Assembly (NCBI GenBank): GCA_964542855.1
Contig: CAZIWJ010000028.1
Span: 1-23,323, forward strand
DNA: 23,323 nucleotides
Reading direction: 5' to 3'
Source: CAZIWJ01 sp964542855
GTDB taxonomy: Bacteria > Bacteroidota > Bacteroidia > Cytophagales > Cyclobacteriaceae
Position 1 is the first letter of the stretch; each line of letters starts with the position of its first letter. Below are positions 15,937 to 23,270 of the stretch, piece after piece. The notes below the pieces were generated by a model. It did no database searches and had not been told where the DNA came from. It saw nothing but the letters and a program-made list of their open reading frames with translations. A program made the translations under genes and the position numbers.

Positions 15937-16860
15937 ATGAAAAAATTAGTACTTGTTCTGCTCTGCATTTTGTATTCGGTGCAATCGGTTAATGCGCAGA
16001 TAGAAGACTTCGTATCCCGTTACACCGAAGCAAATGGAAGGGGATTTATGCAACCGCTGGCCGATGCTTTTACTGCTAACCTGAACTCGGGCTGGTACCG
16101 TACGGCCCGCAGTAAAAAACTGGGTGTGCAGGTGTACGTCGGGCTCAGTACGTTCGCGGCAGTTATTCCCGACAGTAAAAAAACGTTTACGGCGGTGGTC
16201 GATGAGGAATTTGCCCAGTTTTCCGATCAGATAGATGAAAACGGCAACTTCAGCGGAGCGCCTACCCTTTTCGGCAGTACCGAAGCCGTTACCATCCAGG
16301 GTGCCGGCGGTACAGAATATTCTTTTCCGGGGGGGTTAGGTGTAGACGTACTTCCGTTTGCGGTTCCCCAGTTAAGCATTGGCTCGGTTTTCCATACCGA
16401 CGTTTCCTTTCGTTACGTGCCCACCATCAATGCCGGTGAGGACGTTGGCGATGTAAACCTGTTCGGCTTTGGTATCCGGCACGGCATCGGGCAGTACATT
16501 CCGTTGTTTCCCGATAAAATCGACCTGGCCCTGGCGTATTATCGTACATCTTTTACCGTAGGAGAAATCGTGGAAGCCAATGCCAGCATGATTACCGTGC
16601 AGGGTAGCTTTACCGTACCGTTTATTACGGCCTACGGCGGATTAAGCTACGAAATGGGCGATATGAGCATCGGTTACACTTTTTCAGAAGGAGAAGCAGA
16701 TGAAGAAGAAATTCGCTTCGACCTGGATCCCGGCAACAACATCCGGCTTACCCTGGGAGCAGCGCTGCGGTTAGGTCCGTTCCGCCTGAATGGAGAATAT
16801 AATATTTCCGACCAGCCGGTTGCATCAATTGGTATCGGATTTGCATTCGGAGAAAAGTAG
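15937..16860 (+). CDS. Exported DUF6588 family protein, probable outer-membrane beta-barrel-like
   Basis: 307 residues with a clear Sec signal peptide (MKKLVLVLLCILYSVQSVNA, likely cut before Q21). The mature start IEDFVSRYTEANGRGFMQPL and then NLNSGWYRTARSK resemble the DUF6588 family of Bacteroidota, as do VDVLPFAVPQLSIGSVFHTD and GDVNLFGFGIRHGIGQYIP. Alternating beta-strand patterns and an aromatic-rich C-terminal half fit an outer-membrane barrel similar to long-chain fatty acid transporter-like families, though no function is established. The next gene starts 26 bases after the stop, on the same strand. The family call rests on recalled similarity of the motif layout. Confidence 0.8.
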   Translation: MKKLVLVLLCILYSVQSVNAQIEDFVSRYTEANGRGFMQPLADAFTANLNSGWYRTARSKKLGVQVYVGLSTFAAVIPDSKKTFTAVVDEEFAQFSDQIDENGNFSGAPTLFGSTEAVTIQGAGGTEYSFPGGLGVDVLPFAVPQLSIGSVFHTDVSFRYVPTINAGEDVGDVNLFGFGIRHGIGQYIPLFPDKIDLALAYYRTSFTVGEIVEANASMITVQGSFTVPFITAYGGLSYEMGDMSIGYTFSEGEADEEEIRFDLDPGNNIRLTLGAALRLGPFRLNGEYNISDQPVASIGIGFAFGEK

Positions 16861-16886
16861 AAAAAAATTCACTTAACAGTTAACTT

Positions 16887-17486
16887 ATGAAACGAGTACT
16901 AATTTACTTTCTTACCCTTGCCACACCGTTGTTGTGTGCTAATAGTTGCTTTGTTCCTGATATACTCGAAGCAGATGAGGCCGAGCAGGTAATTACTTTC
17001 CGGGTGCAGGAAACCATCGATAATATCTCCAGTACAGTGGGAGCCTATTCTCAATCGATTGAGATTAACGTAAACGACTTCAACCTGGACGAAGCCGATG
17101 AGTTTGTAAACGATATCAATATTAATTCTATTGCACTAAACGTAAACAATGGCTCGGGAGCACAGGGCGTTCGCATTCAGGCTGTTTATGCCAAGGGAGA
17201 TGATTCATTCAACCTGATTGAAAACAGCGACCAGCTTTTTAGTGAGTTTTCCGGCGATGAGGTGGTTTCCATTAATAACCAACTCAACGCTGCTGGTATT
17301 AATGCCATCGTTAGCACGCTGAAAAATGTAGCTAACGGAGAAGATTTCGACGATAAAATTACGCTGGGTTTCAGTATAGTTGCCCTCGACAACGACGGAA
17401 ACCCCGATCCCACCCTTAATTTCGACATCAATTCTTTAACTATTGAAGTTAAAGGAGAAATTGTGGTGGATATCAGTAACAACTAA
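16887..17486 (+). CDS. Exported acidic protein of unknown function
   Basis: 199 residues with a hydrophobic leader MKRVLIYFLTLATPLLCANS, so it is probably exported. C17 and C21 lie at the end of the leader. Neither sits in a good lipobox (CANSC lacks Leu at -3), so a lipoprotein is possible but not clear. The mature part is strongly acidic and rich in Asn, Asp and Ile, with repeated strand-like stretches (INVNDFNLDEADEFVND, ITLGFSIVALDNDGNPDP, LTIEVKGEIVVDIS), suggesting a beta-sandwich that may bind Ca2+. It is 26 bases downstream of the DUF6588 gene and probably in the same operon. I do not recognise the family. Confidence 0.8.
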   Translation: MKRVLIYFLTLATPLLCANSCFVPDILEADEAEQVITFRVQETIDNISSTVGAYSQSIEINVNDFNLDEADEFVNDININSIALNVNNGSGAQGVRIQAVYAKGDDSFNLIENSDQLFSEFSGDEVVSINNQLNAAGINAIVSTLKNVANGEDFDDKITLGFSIVALDNDGNPDPTLNFDINSLTIEVKGEIVVDISNN

Positions 17487-17520
17487 TTAGTACGGGTTAA
17501 CATAAATTGAAAAATGAACT

Positions 17521-17546
17521 GGTACGGGTATTTATTTACTCGTGCC
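17521..17546. terminator. Bidirectional hairpin between convergent genes
   Basis: GGTACGGGT and ACTCGTGCC pair over nine positions (two G-U) around the loop ATTTATTT. It lies in the 67-base gap between the convergent acidic-protein and amidohydrolase genes. On the minus strand it is followed within a few bases by a T-rich run; on the plus strand there is none. Confidence 0.4.
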
Positions 17547-17553
17547 GGTAACT

Positions 17554-18963
17554 TCAATACAACCCTACCTTACCTTCCACTGATTTAAAAATCCGTTCGG
17601 AATCATACCCAACGCCATCCTTGAAAACGGTTTCCACTTTCCTAATGTGCTGAATATCCTCGCTCAGCAGCCCGTTAATTAACACCAGGTCGGCGGCTTT
17701 GCCCGGTTCAATGCTCCCCACCGTGTTGAATCGCTCCAGGTATTTCGCTCCCCTCGAGGTGCATAGCATTACAATTTCTTCCAGCGTAAATCCGGCTTCG
17801 GCCAGGCTTTCCAGCGTCCACAGGTTAGCATAACCGGCCAGGGTGCGTCCCGAGCCGGTAGGATCGGTACCCACCACCAGGTTACCGCCCATGTCGTAAA
17901 ACTGCTTAATAAAATGCAGCTCTTTCTGGTAGCGGGCATTGAGAATAGAATCGTAGTTAAGCGACCGGATGTAACGTTCCTGCACCTTTCCCAGTATTTC
18001 CGGGTTCAGGGCGGCTTCTCCCCCACCCAGCACGGCCTCGTAGCCTTTAACCGGGGCGAATACGGCCGGGGTGGTGGTAACGGCTACCTCTTTTTCGATT
18101 AAAAACTCCATTAATTCCTTCATTTCTGGCGAATCGTAGCTTAGCTGATCCAGCGACCGGGCCCGTTGAAACGGATCGCATTCGTTGGGTTTCCGTCCGG
18201 GAATAAAATCGCTGGCCTGGGTAAAGCCATGTTCCAGGTTATCGATACCAGTTTCAGCAGCCTCCCGATAGCTGATGGAGCACAAGTGGCCGGTTACCTT
18301 GTAGCCGGCTTTGTGCGCTTCGGCTACTACTTCCCCCAGGTCATCCTGGGTGAGATAATTATACACTTTAAAGGATGTGCAGCCCATCTGCGCCCAGTAA
18401 GCGGTGGTTTCCCCGGCCGATACGCTGTCGGGAAGGATGGGTAACTGCGGAATGTCCAGCCCGGCCCGTTCAATAAAAGGGCCGGTTACATCCATCTTCG
18501 GTCCTACCTGGGCCCCGCTTCTCACCCGGCGCTGAATATTTAAATCGGTATGGGGCGAAACGCTGCCGGCGGTGCGCATGGTGGTTACGCCCCCGGCCAG
18601 GTACATGCGCGGAAAGGTATTGCTCATGTTCACCACATTAAACCCCCCTTCAAAAGTCTTGGTGTAAAAAATATGCTCGTGCAGCATTACCAGCCCGGGA
18701 ATCAGGGTTTTGCCCGACCCGTTAATTACGGGAACTTCCTCGTTGTCGGGCAAAGCCATGTTAACGCCCAGCGCAGCAATTTGCCCGTTTTCTACTAACA
18801 CGTTTACGTTTTGCTGAACAGCAGAACCGGTACCGTCGATCAGTTCCACGTCGGTAATGAGGAAGCGGGGCTCATTAACCGAAATAAACGGATTTACCTG
18901 GGCAACAGCAGCCTGGAAGAACCCGGCCAGGCAGATAAGGGTATTCAAGAAAAATTTACTCAT
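17554..18963 (-). CDS. Exported metal-dependent amidohydrolase (imidazolonepropionase-like)
   Basis: 469 residues with a signal peptide (MSKFFLNTLICLAGFFQAAV, cut near AQ) and a complete amidohydrolase-superfamily metal site: H95 and H97 (LHEHIF), K199 as the likely carboxylated lysine (SFKVYNY), H226 (VTGHLCS), H245 (NLEHGF) and D367 (VVGTDPTGSG). The C-terminal SIEPGKAADLVLINGL closes the small beta domain. Such binuclear enzymes include secreted Xaa-Pro/Xaa-Arg dipeptidases and other hydrolases of peptides or cyclic amides; the substrate cannot be told from sequence. Probably periplasmic. A near-consensus TACTTTTT box lies just upstream on the minus strand. Confidence 0.9.
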   Translation of the reverse strand: MSKFFLNTLICLAGFFQAAVAQVNPFISVNEPRFLITDVELIDGTGSAVQQNVNVLVENGQIAALGVNMALPDNEEVPVINGSGKTLIPGLVMLHEHIFYTKTFEGGFNVVNMSNTFPRMYLAGGVTTMRTAGSVSPHTDLNIQRRVRSGAQVGPKMDVTGPFIERAGLDIPQLPILPDSVSAGETTAYWAQMGCTSFKVYNYLTQDDLGEVVAEAHKAGYKVTGHLCSISYREAAETGIDNLEHGFTQASDFIPGRKPNECDPFQRARSLDQLSYDSPEMKELMEFLIEKEVAVTTTPAVFAPVKGYEAVLGGGEAALNPEILGKVQERYIRSLNYDSILNARYQKELHFIKQFYDMGGNLVVGTDPTGSGRTLAGYANLWTLESLAEAGFTLEEIVMLCTSRGAKYLERFNTVGSIEPGKAADLVLINGLLSEDIQHIRKVETVFKDGVGYDSERIFKSVEGKVGLY

Positions 18964-19054
18964 AAAGGAAATATTAAAAAGTATGGGTAAGTTAATAATT
19001 ATGCGGAAACGTGCAGCGGATGTTTAGCAGCGCACAGCATAAAAATCTCCTCCC

Positions 19055-19077
19055 GGCTTTAAACGCTGGTTAAAGCC
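19055..19077. terminator. Perfect inverted repeat between two minus-strand genes
   Basis: GGCTTTAA, a 7-base loop and TTAAAGCC form a perfect 8-bp stem. On the minus strand a short T-run (ATTTTTAT) follows about 10 bases later. It may end the transcript of the 203-residue gene or act as an operator for the amidohydrolase gene about 90 bases further on. Confidence 0.3.
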
Positions 19078-19215
19078 ATGGTTCGCGGTTTGTAACTTCT
19101 TTAAAACACGATTAACCCCGATACCCCGATGAACGGTAATAACCTCAGGCTTTTCCATCTTCGAGAGCACTACCCTGTTAATGGTTCTTCCGGTGCTGAA
19201 ATACGGGTAGGATGG

Positions 19216-19827
19216 TTAGGCTTCGGTAAGTTCGGTCTGGTGGTAAAGGGCCGAAAAGAACTCGGGCCGTAAACAACTGATTTGCAACGCCGGACGGGTT
19301 TCTATAATCAGCTGGTGGGTGGTGTCCGATAAAATAATCGGTCCCCGCTGGTTCCGAATTGTTTCTATCGGCAGGGGTAGCACCCGCTCCAGCGATTCTC
19401 GCTGAATAACCCGGGGAAATACAAGGGTATTGAAAGCCAGTTGGTTGTAATAAAAATGGTGAATCATGCGCACCGGAACGGGCTGTGCCAGGTAATCTTC
19501 CAGGTAATGCTTGTAAATCAGGATCTGGTGCGCACTGTGCGTGCCCAGCTTGCTTCCGTTGTAACTGGCACTACCCTGCGCCTGCTGTAACTCATCGGCG
19601 GTGGCAAAGGTGAGGCGCTGAAAATAATGGACTTTATTTTCCAGCTCCAGGTGAATGGCATCGCTGTGGTGCATCAGGTCGTGCATGCGCGGCACCTGGT
19701 GGGCACTGATAAAATCGGCGTACCATGCCTTACGCTGTAAACCGAAACGCAAGCGATCGAAAAACCCGGCTGACCCCGATTTGGGAGCCGTTGCAGTTAA
19801 TGAACGTTCTGGTTCCTGTTTACCCAT
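19216..19827 (-). CDS. Hypothetical cytosolic protein
   Basis: 203 residues, ATG at 19827. No signal peptide or membrane segment. The first 20 residues are low-complexity and polar (EPERSLTATAPKSGSAG). The rest is mixed alpha/beta, with several His clusters (MHDLMHHSDAIHLELENKVH; MIHHFYYNQLAF) and a strand pair near the C-terminus (GPIILSDTTHQLIIETRPAL). The His-rich patches could bind a metal, but no known motif is matched. Codon use resembles neighbouring genes. It is isolated: 252 bases separate it from the amidohydrolase and 330 from the DinB-like gene. I do not recognise the family. Confidence 0.7.
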   Translation of the reverse strand: MGKQEPERSLTATAPKSGSAGFFDRLRFGLQRKAWYADFISAHQVPRMHDLMHHSDAIHLELENKVHYFQRLTFATADELQQAQGSASYNGSKLGTHSAHQILIYKHYLEDYLAQPVPVRMIHHFYYNQLAFNTLVFPRVIQRESLERVLPLPIETIRNQRGPIILSDTTHQLIIETRPALQISCLRPEFFSALYHQTELTEA

Positions 19828-20157
19828 GGTGAATTAGTTCGTATGTTAGTTTGTAAAACGATAATATCTACTTACTTAAACAGCTGCCGGGGCAAATAAG
19901 ATATAAGCGGAGTACCGGGAGGTAAAAATTCAATGTGCCTTCTGTTGTAAAAAGCAAGAAATAAGGAGGCGATGGGTTAAACCCGTTAGCAAAAATGATG
20001 TGCGACCTACTGATTTAGTGGATATTACGCAGTTAGAAGAGAGATAAATCTGATAAGCATTATATTAGGTATAATAAAGACAGGTGTAAGGTTTTAGCAG
20101 ATACGTAAACATAAAGGAAGGAGAACGGGTGTGGTTCTTCGGTAAACTCGTTAAGGA
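19828..20157. other. Intergenic stretch between divergent genes
   Basis: 330 bases with no credible ORF. AT-rich, with a perfect TATAAT at 20070-20075 reading toward the DinB-like gene but no matching -35. No strong hairpin, tRNA or TAnnTTTG box was seen. Confidence 0.5.
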
Positions 20158-20703
20158 ATGAAAACCACTAGCGAAGCCCTTATTAACGACCTGGTGCAGC
20201 GAACCGAAAAGGTAAAACAGGAAGCGGAGCAACTAAACAGCCTGCCGCTGGAATACCTGAACCGCAAGCCTGGTGCCGGAAGCTGGAGTGCGCTCGAGTG
20301 CATGGAACACCTGAACAGGTTCAGCGAATTTTACCTTACTGAATTCAAAGCCCGGATTCACCGTAGCCCGCACGCCCGAAGTGAACAGTTTACGAGCGGT
20401 TGGTTCGGAAATTACTTTGCCAACCTGGTGCGGCCGGGAGAAAATATAACTAAAATGCCGGCCCCTCCCGATAAAAACCCGTCGGGAACCAAACTGGATA
20501 AAAGCACGCTGCGGCAATTTATTACCCACCAGGAAGAAACCCTGAAAGTGCTGGAGCAGGCCAGAAAGGTTAACCTGGAAAAAACCCGGGCGGGCACGAG
20601 CATTACCCGGCTCATTAAATTAAAGCTGGGCGACCTACTTCGCGTGCTGGTATACCACAACCAACGCCACCTGCAACAGGCCCAAAAAGCCCTGAGCCCC
20701 TAA
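20158..20703 (+). CDS. DinB-fold family protein
   Basis: 181 residues, ATG at 20158, in the DinB/YfiT-like putative metalloenzyme superfamily (four-helix bundle). The three metal-ligand histidines are at the expected places: H51 in ECMEHLNRFSEFY, and H167 and H171 in the C-terminal YHNQRHLQQA (H-x3-H). The GSWSALECMEHL segment is the family signature. Members are often thiol-dependent S-transferases or stress-linked proteins, but no substrate can be assigned. It is convergent with the WYL-regulator gene, 70 bases away, with a short direct repeat TAACCATTAT (twice, 20701-20720) at its stop. Confidence 0.88.
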   Translation: MKTTSEALINDLVQRTEKVKQEAEQLNSLPLEYLNRKPGAGSWSALECMEHLNRFSEFYLTEFKARIHRSPHARSEQFTSGWFGNYFANLVRPGENITKMPAPPDKNPSGTKLDKSTLRQFITHQEETLKVLEQARKVNLEKTRAGTSITRLIKLKLGDLLRVLVYHNQRHLQQAQKALSP

Positions 20704-20773
20704 CCATTATTAACCATTATCCAACATCCACGGGGGGTGGCACAATACATACGGGCATGACAACCCCCTGCCC

Positions 20774-21787
20774 CTACTCTTCAAAATCCTGCCGGTATAA
20801 TTCCATCGCTTTCCTGTGTACCTCGTATACTGTTTTCGCCAGTTTCACGGGCGATACCACCTTTACTTTGTACCCGTGGCTCACGATAAGCTGCACCAAC
20901 TCGTAACTCATAGTTACCCGGATTTCAAAAGTACTGCCGGTTTCGTCTTCCCCGATGAGCCGCTGGGTTTTGTGCAGCGGCACCGATTTCACGTAACGGG
21001 CCTGTTGCGGGGTAAACTTTAAACGAACCTCCATGGGTTCGGCCAGCGGGTTGGCCGATATGCCAATGGCATGCTCATGGTAAGTTAAGGCGTTAAATTT
21101 CGGGTGACGAAAATAAGGCGTAACCGGGTCTTTCTCTACCCGCACAATGCGCTCCAGGGCAAAGGTCGCCATGCGTTTTCGGGTAGTTGAGTAGCCGATG
21201 GTATACCAGCGGTGTTTATACTCTTTCAGGATGTACGGGTGAAACAGGTGCGTGGTGGGTTCAACCGGTTTTTTGGTAAACCGGCTGTAAGTAAGCTGAA
21301 TGGGTTGCCGGCCCTCGGCATTCGTTTTTAAAAAGGGGAAGTATTCGTTCCCGGTAATTTCTGGTTTACTTTCCGGCTGAACAACCAGGTAGTTGGGAAG
21401 TGAGGCCGCCTGATTTTTCAGCAACTGTTGCTGTAAATTCAGGTAGGGCTTAATGAGTGGGTTGTTCTGGTAATGCGCCAGCACCTGTTGCAGGAATGCC
21501 AGCGACTGCCGGTGTTGTTCTTTCAGTTGCAGGGTGTGTATGCTGTAATCGGGCTGGGTGTAATAATATCCCCGGTTGCGGGCACAATAGGCAATCGGAG
21601 CCCGGAGGTTCAGTTCCCCGTCGTGCCGCATGGCTTCCAGGTCGCGCTTAATGGTGGTTACCGAAACGCAGCCCACCGCCTGCAGGGCTTCCTGGATTTC
21701 GGCCATAGTAGGATAGGGTTTTTGCTTGTTGCGCAGGCACTTGTCGATAATCGTATACCGAAGCAGCACATCTTTAGTAACAGCCAT
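20774..21787 (-). CDS. HTH-WYL domain transcriptional regulator
   Basis: 337 residues, ATG at 21787. An N-terminal winged HTH (about 7-75) has VSVTTIKRDLEAMRHDGELN as the recognition region, and a WYL domain (about 145-225) carries HRWYTIGYSTTRKRMATFAL, with W194-Y195-T196 in place of WYL. The C-terminal WCX-like region (240-337) includes EPMEVRLKFTPQQARYVKSV. Such proteins bind DNA as dimers and sense a ligand, often nucleic acid or nucleotide, through the WYL domain. Members regulate DNA-damage, phage-defence and metabolic genes. A 112-bp nested inverted repeat starts 26 bases upstream of the ATG, a likely place for autoregulation. No obvious defence operon is adjacent. The family is confident; the regulon is unknown. 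Confidence 0.92.
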   Translation of the reverse strand: MAVTKDVLLRYTIIDKCLRNKQKPYPTMAEIQEALQAVGCVSVTTIKRDLEAMRHDGELNLRAPIAYCARNRGYYYTQPDYSIHTLQLKEQHRQSLAFLQQVLAHYQNNPLIKPYLNLQQQLLKNQAASLPNYLVVQPESKPEITGNEYFPFLKTNAEGRQPIQLTYSRFTKKPVEPTTHLFHPYILKEYKHRWYTIGYSTTRKRMATFALERIVRVEKDPVTPYFRHPKFNALTYHEHAIGISANPLAEPMEVRLKFTPQQARYVKSVPLHKTQRLIGEDETGSTFEIRVTMSYELVQLIVSHGYKVKVVSPVKLAKTVYEVHRKAMELYRQDFEE

Positions 21788-21812
21788 AAGGTGAGTAAGT
21801 GTGTTGTAAATA

Positions 21813-21924
21813 AATAAAGGATAACCTTTTGGGAAAGATCAATTTAAATATAATTCAAGCTGACTAAACATTGAATAATTTCCGGGGTTTATTGATCATT
21901 TTTCCCTCAAAGCCATCCTTTATT
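21813..21924. repeat. 112-bp nested imperfect inverted repeat
   Basis: The left arm (21813-21843) begins AATAAAGGAT and ends GGGAAAGATCAAT. The reverse complement of the right arm (21891-21924) begins AATAAAGGAT, then GGGAAAAATGATCAAT. About 25 of 31 positions match, with one 3-base insertion. Inside it a second pair, ATTCAA (21853-21858) and TTGAAT (21871-21876), continues the symmetry. The whole lies between the WYL gene start and the 3' end of the next gene. It could be a MITE-like or REP-like insertion, a large operator, or a hairpin-forming RNA. Confidence 0.65.
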
Positions 21925-21969
21925 GCACTGAACCGCTATTTAATGTAGGGGCTGTAAACTGCGTTTACG

Positions 21970-22659
21970 CTATTGCCCCGCTTCACCCGGTTCTTCGGTT
22001 TGAAAACGAGCCGGGCGGTTAATAAGCGTACGGGCCTGACGGTAAGCATAATAGAACTCGCTTTCGTTCAGTTTGAACGAAAACATGGCCGGGTCGAGCC
22101 GGTTACGAAGCAGCTGGCTGCCGTCCTTTCGGGCCTTTTCCAGTTCCTGCTTAATGGCGTTCAGGTTATGCCGGCTCACCTGGGGCTGCGCTACCAGTTC
22201 ACTGAAGGTTGTGGTTAGGTCCTGCACGGCCTGCAAGTCTTCAGCGGTGAAGTTAAACCCGGCCAGCATATCAACGTGCAAACTGGCTTCAGCCACCACC
22301 GTTCGGGCAAACGTAACAAAAACCGCTTCTTTTCGAACGGCATATATGGCCGACCGCTTTCTGCCGATTTTTTCAGCCAGGTTTTCGTTGCTCGTGGCTG
22401 CGGCATGAATAAGCAGGTAGCCCTGCAGTTCGATGATGCGGTTTTGCAGCTCTTTGTGAACACGGGCCTTTTTTCGAACGTCGCCCGTTTTACCCTGGTT
22501 GAGGCGAAGGCTGTGGGCTTCCATTTGCCCGATAATAGCATCGAGGGCGGTTTTCTCGCCGGAGATAAACGGGTGGTTCTCCCAGGCGGGGGCATGTTCG
22601 TTCAGCACACCCTGTACGCGGATAAACATGCGGTGGAAATTGGCAACATTTGTTGTCAT
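21970..22659 (-). CDS. All-helical protein of unknown function
   Basis: The ATG at 22659 gives 229 residues starting MTTNVANFHRMFIRVQGVLN; a TTG at 22668 would add three. It has no signal peptide or TM segment. Predicted content is nearly all helix: heptad-like stretches (VHKELQNRIIELQGYLL; LNAIKQELEKARKDGSQLL) and a basic segment (EKIGRKRSAIYAVRKEA). Helical Bacteroidota-specific proteins of this size and build exist in uncharacterised families, but I cannot assign one. It ends 183 bases upstream of the WYL gene start on the same strand, with the 112-bp inverted repeat between. Its own upstream region holds a 15-base palindrome and then the 104-bp tandem array. The basic patches make DNA or RNA binding possible, but this is a guess. 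Confidence 0.75.
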   Translation of the reverse strand: MTTNVANFHRMFIRVQGVLNEHAPAWENHPFISGEKTALDAIIGQMEAHSLRLNQGKTGDVRKKARVHKELQNRIIELQGYLLIHAAATSNENLAEKIGRKRSAIYAVRKEAVFVTFARTVVAEASLHVDMLAGFNFTAEDLQAVQDLTTTFSELVAQPQVSRHNLNAIKQELEKARKDGSQLLRNRLDPAMFSFKLNESEFYYAYRQARTLINRPARFQTEEPGEAGQ

Positions 22660-22786
22660 AATAAACAAAATTTAAAGTGATAAATAATGCTTCCTGCTCA
22701 TCAGAAAGCTTATGACAAGTATAGGAGCCAGGTAGCCCACTGAATGACCGAGCAAAATTTTTTTTATTGCACTTTTCTAAGGCATA

Positions 22787-22801
22787 TTCCCAAATTGGGA
22801 A
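22787..22801. promoter_or_regulatory. 15-base perfect palindrome upstream of the helical-protein gene
   Basis: TTCCCAAATTGGGAA is symmetric about its central A, 128 bases upstream of the ATG at 22659. It looks like a dimer-binding operator. It shares TTGGGAAAG (on the same strand) with the left arm of the 112-bp inverted repeat near the WYL gene. Confidence 0.4.
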
Positions 22802-22868
22802 AGTAGGTTTAAAAAGGAAACCGCCGGGTTAAAAAAAGAAGTTGTTGGGTAAAAGTAAAAAGGGCAAA

Positions 22869-23270
22869 TACAAACCGATCGGGTCCGCGTATAAACTCCC
22901 GGAAGCCGCGTATAAGCCGACGTCTTGAAAAGAGACAAAAAAACTTAAAAAAACACAACGATTCAGCGCAGGTATAAACCGATCGGGTTCGCGTATAAAC
23001 TCCCGGAAGCCGCGTATAAACCGATGTCTTGAAAAGAGACAAAAAAACTTAAAAAAACACAATGATTCAGTGCAGGTACAAACCGATCGGGTTCGCGTAT
23101 AAACTCTTCGAAGCCGCGTATAAGCCGACGTCTTGAAAAGAGACAAAAAAACTTAAAAAAACACAATAGTAAAGCGCAGGTATAAACCGATCGGGTTCGC
23201 GTGTAAACTCTTCGAAGCCGCGTATAAACCGACGTCTTGAAAAGAGATAATACAATCTAAAAAGACAAAA
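22869..23270. repeat. Tandem array with 104-bp period, four copies
   Basis: Units start at 22869, 22973, 23077 and 23181, exactly 104 bases apart. The first three are almost identical throughout; the fourth matches for its first roughly 68 bases and then decays. Each unit holds three sub-repeats headed TATAAAC (copy 1 starts TACAAAC, copy 4's second starts TGTAAAC). The first two are 21 bases long, and the third runs into an AT-rich 3' half with two A7 tracts spaced CTT. Copies 1-2 and 3-4 share a variant in the second sub-repeat (CTCCCGGAAG or CTCTTCGAAG). 104 is not a multiple of 3, so the reading frame rotates between units and coding is unlikely. The array lies upstream of the helical-protein gene and may continue as degenerate sequence past 23270. 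Confidence 0.9.

Noticed and set aside
20732..20774. GGGGGT and ACCCCC as a terminator between the DinB-like and WYL genes
   Set aside because: The arms are only 6 bases and the loop is nearly 30, with no T-tract; too weak to call.
22869..23270. CRISPR array
   Set aside because: The whole 104-bp unit is repeated, including the segments between sub-repeats; there are no unique spacers of uniform length and no cas genes.
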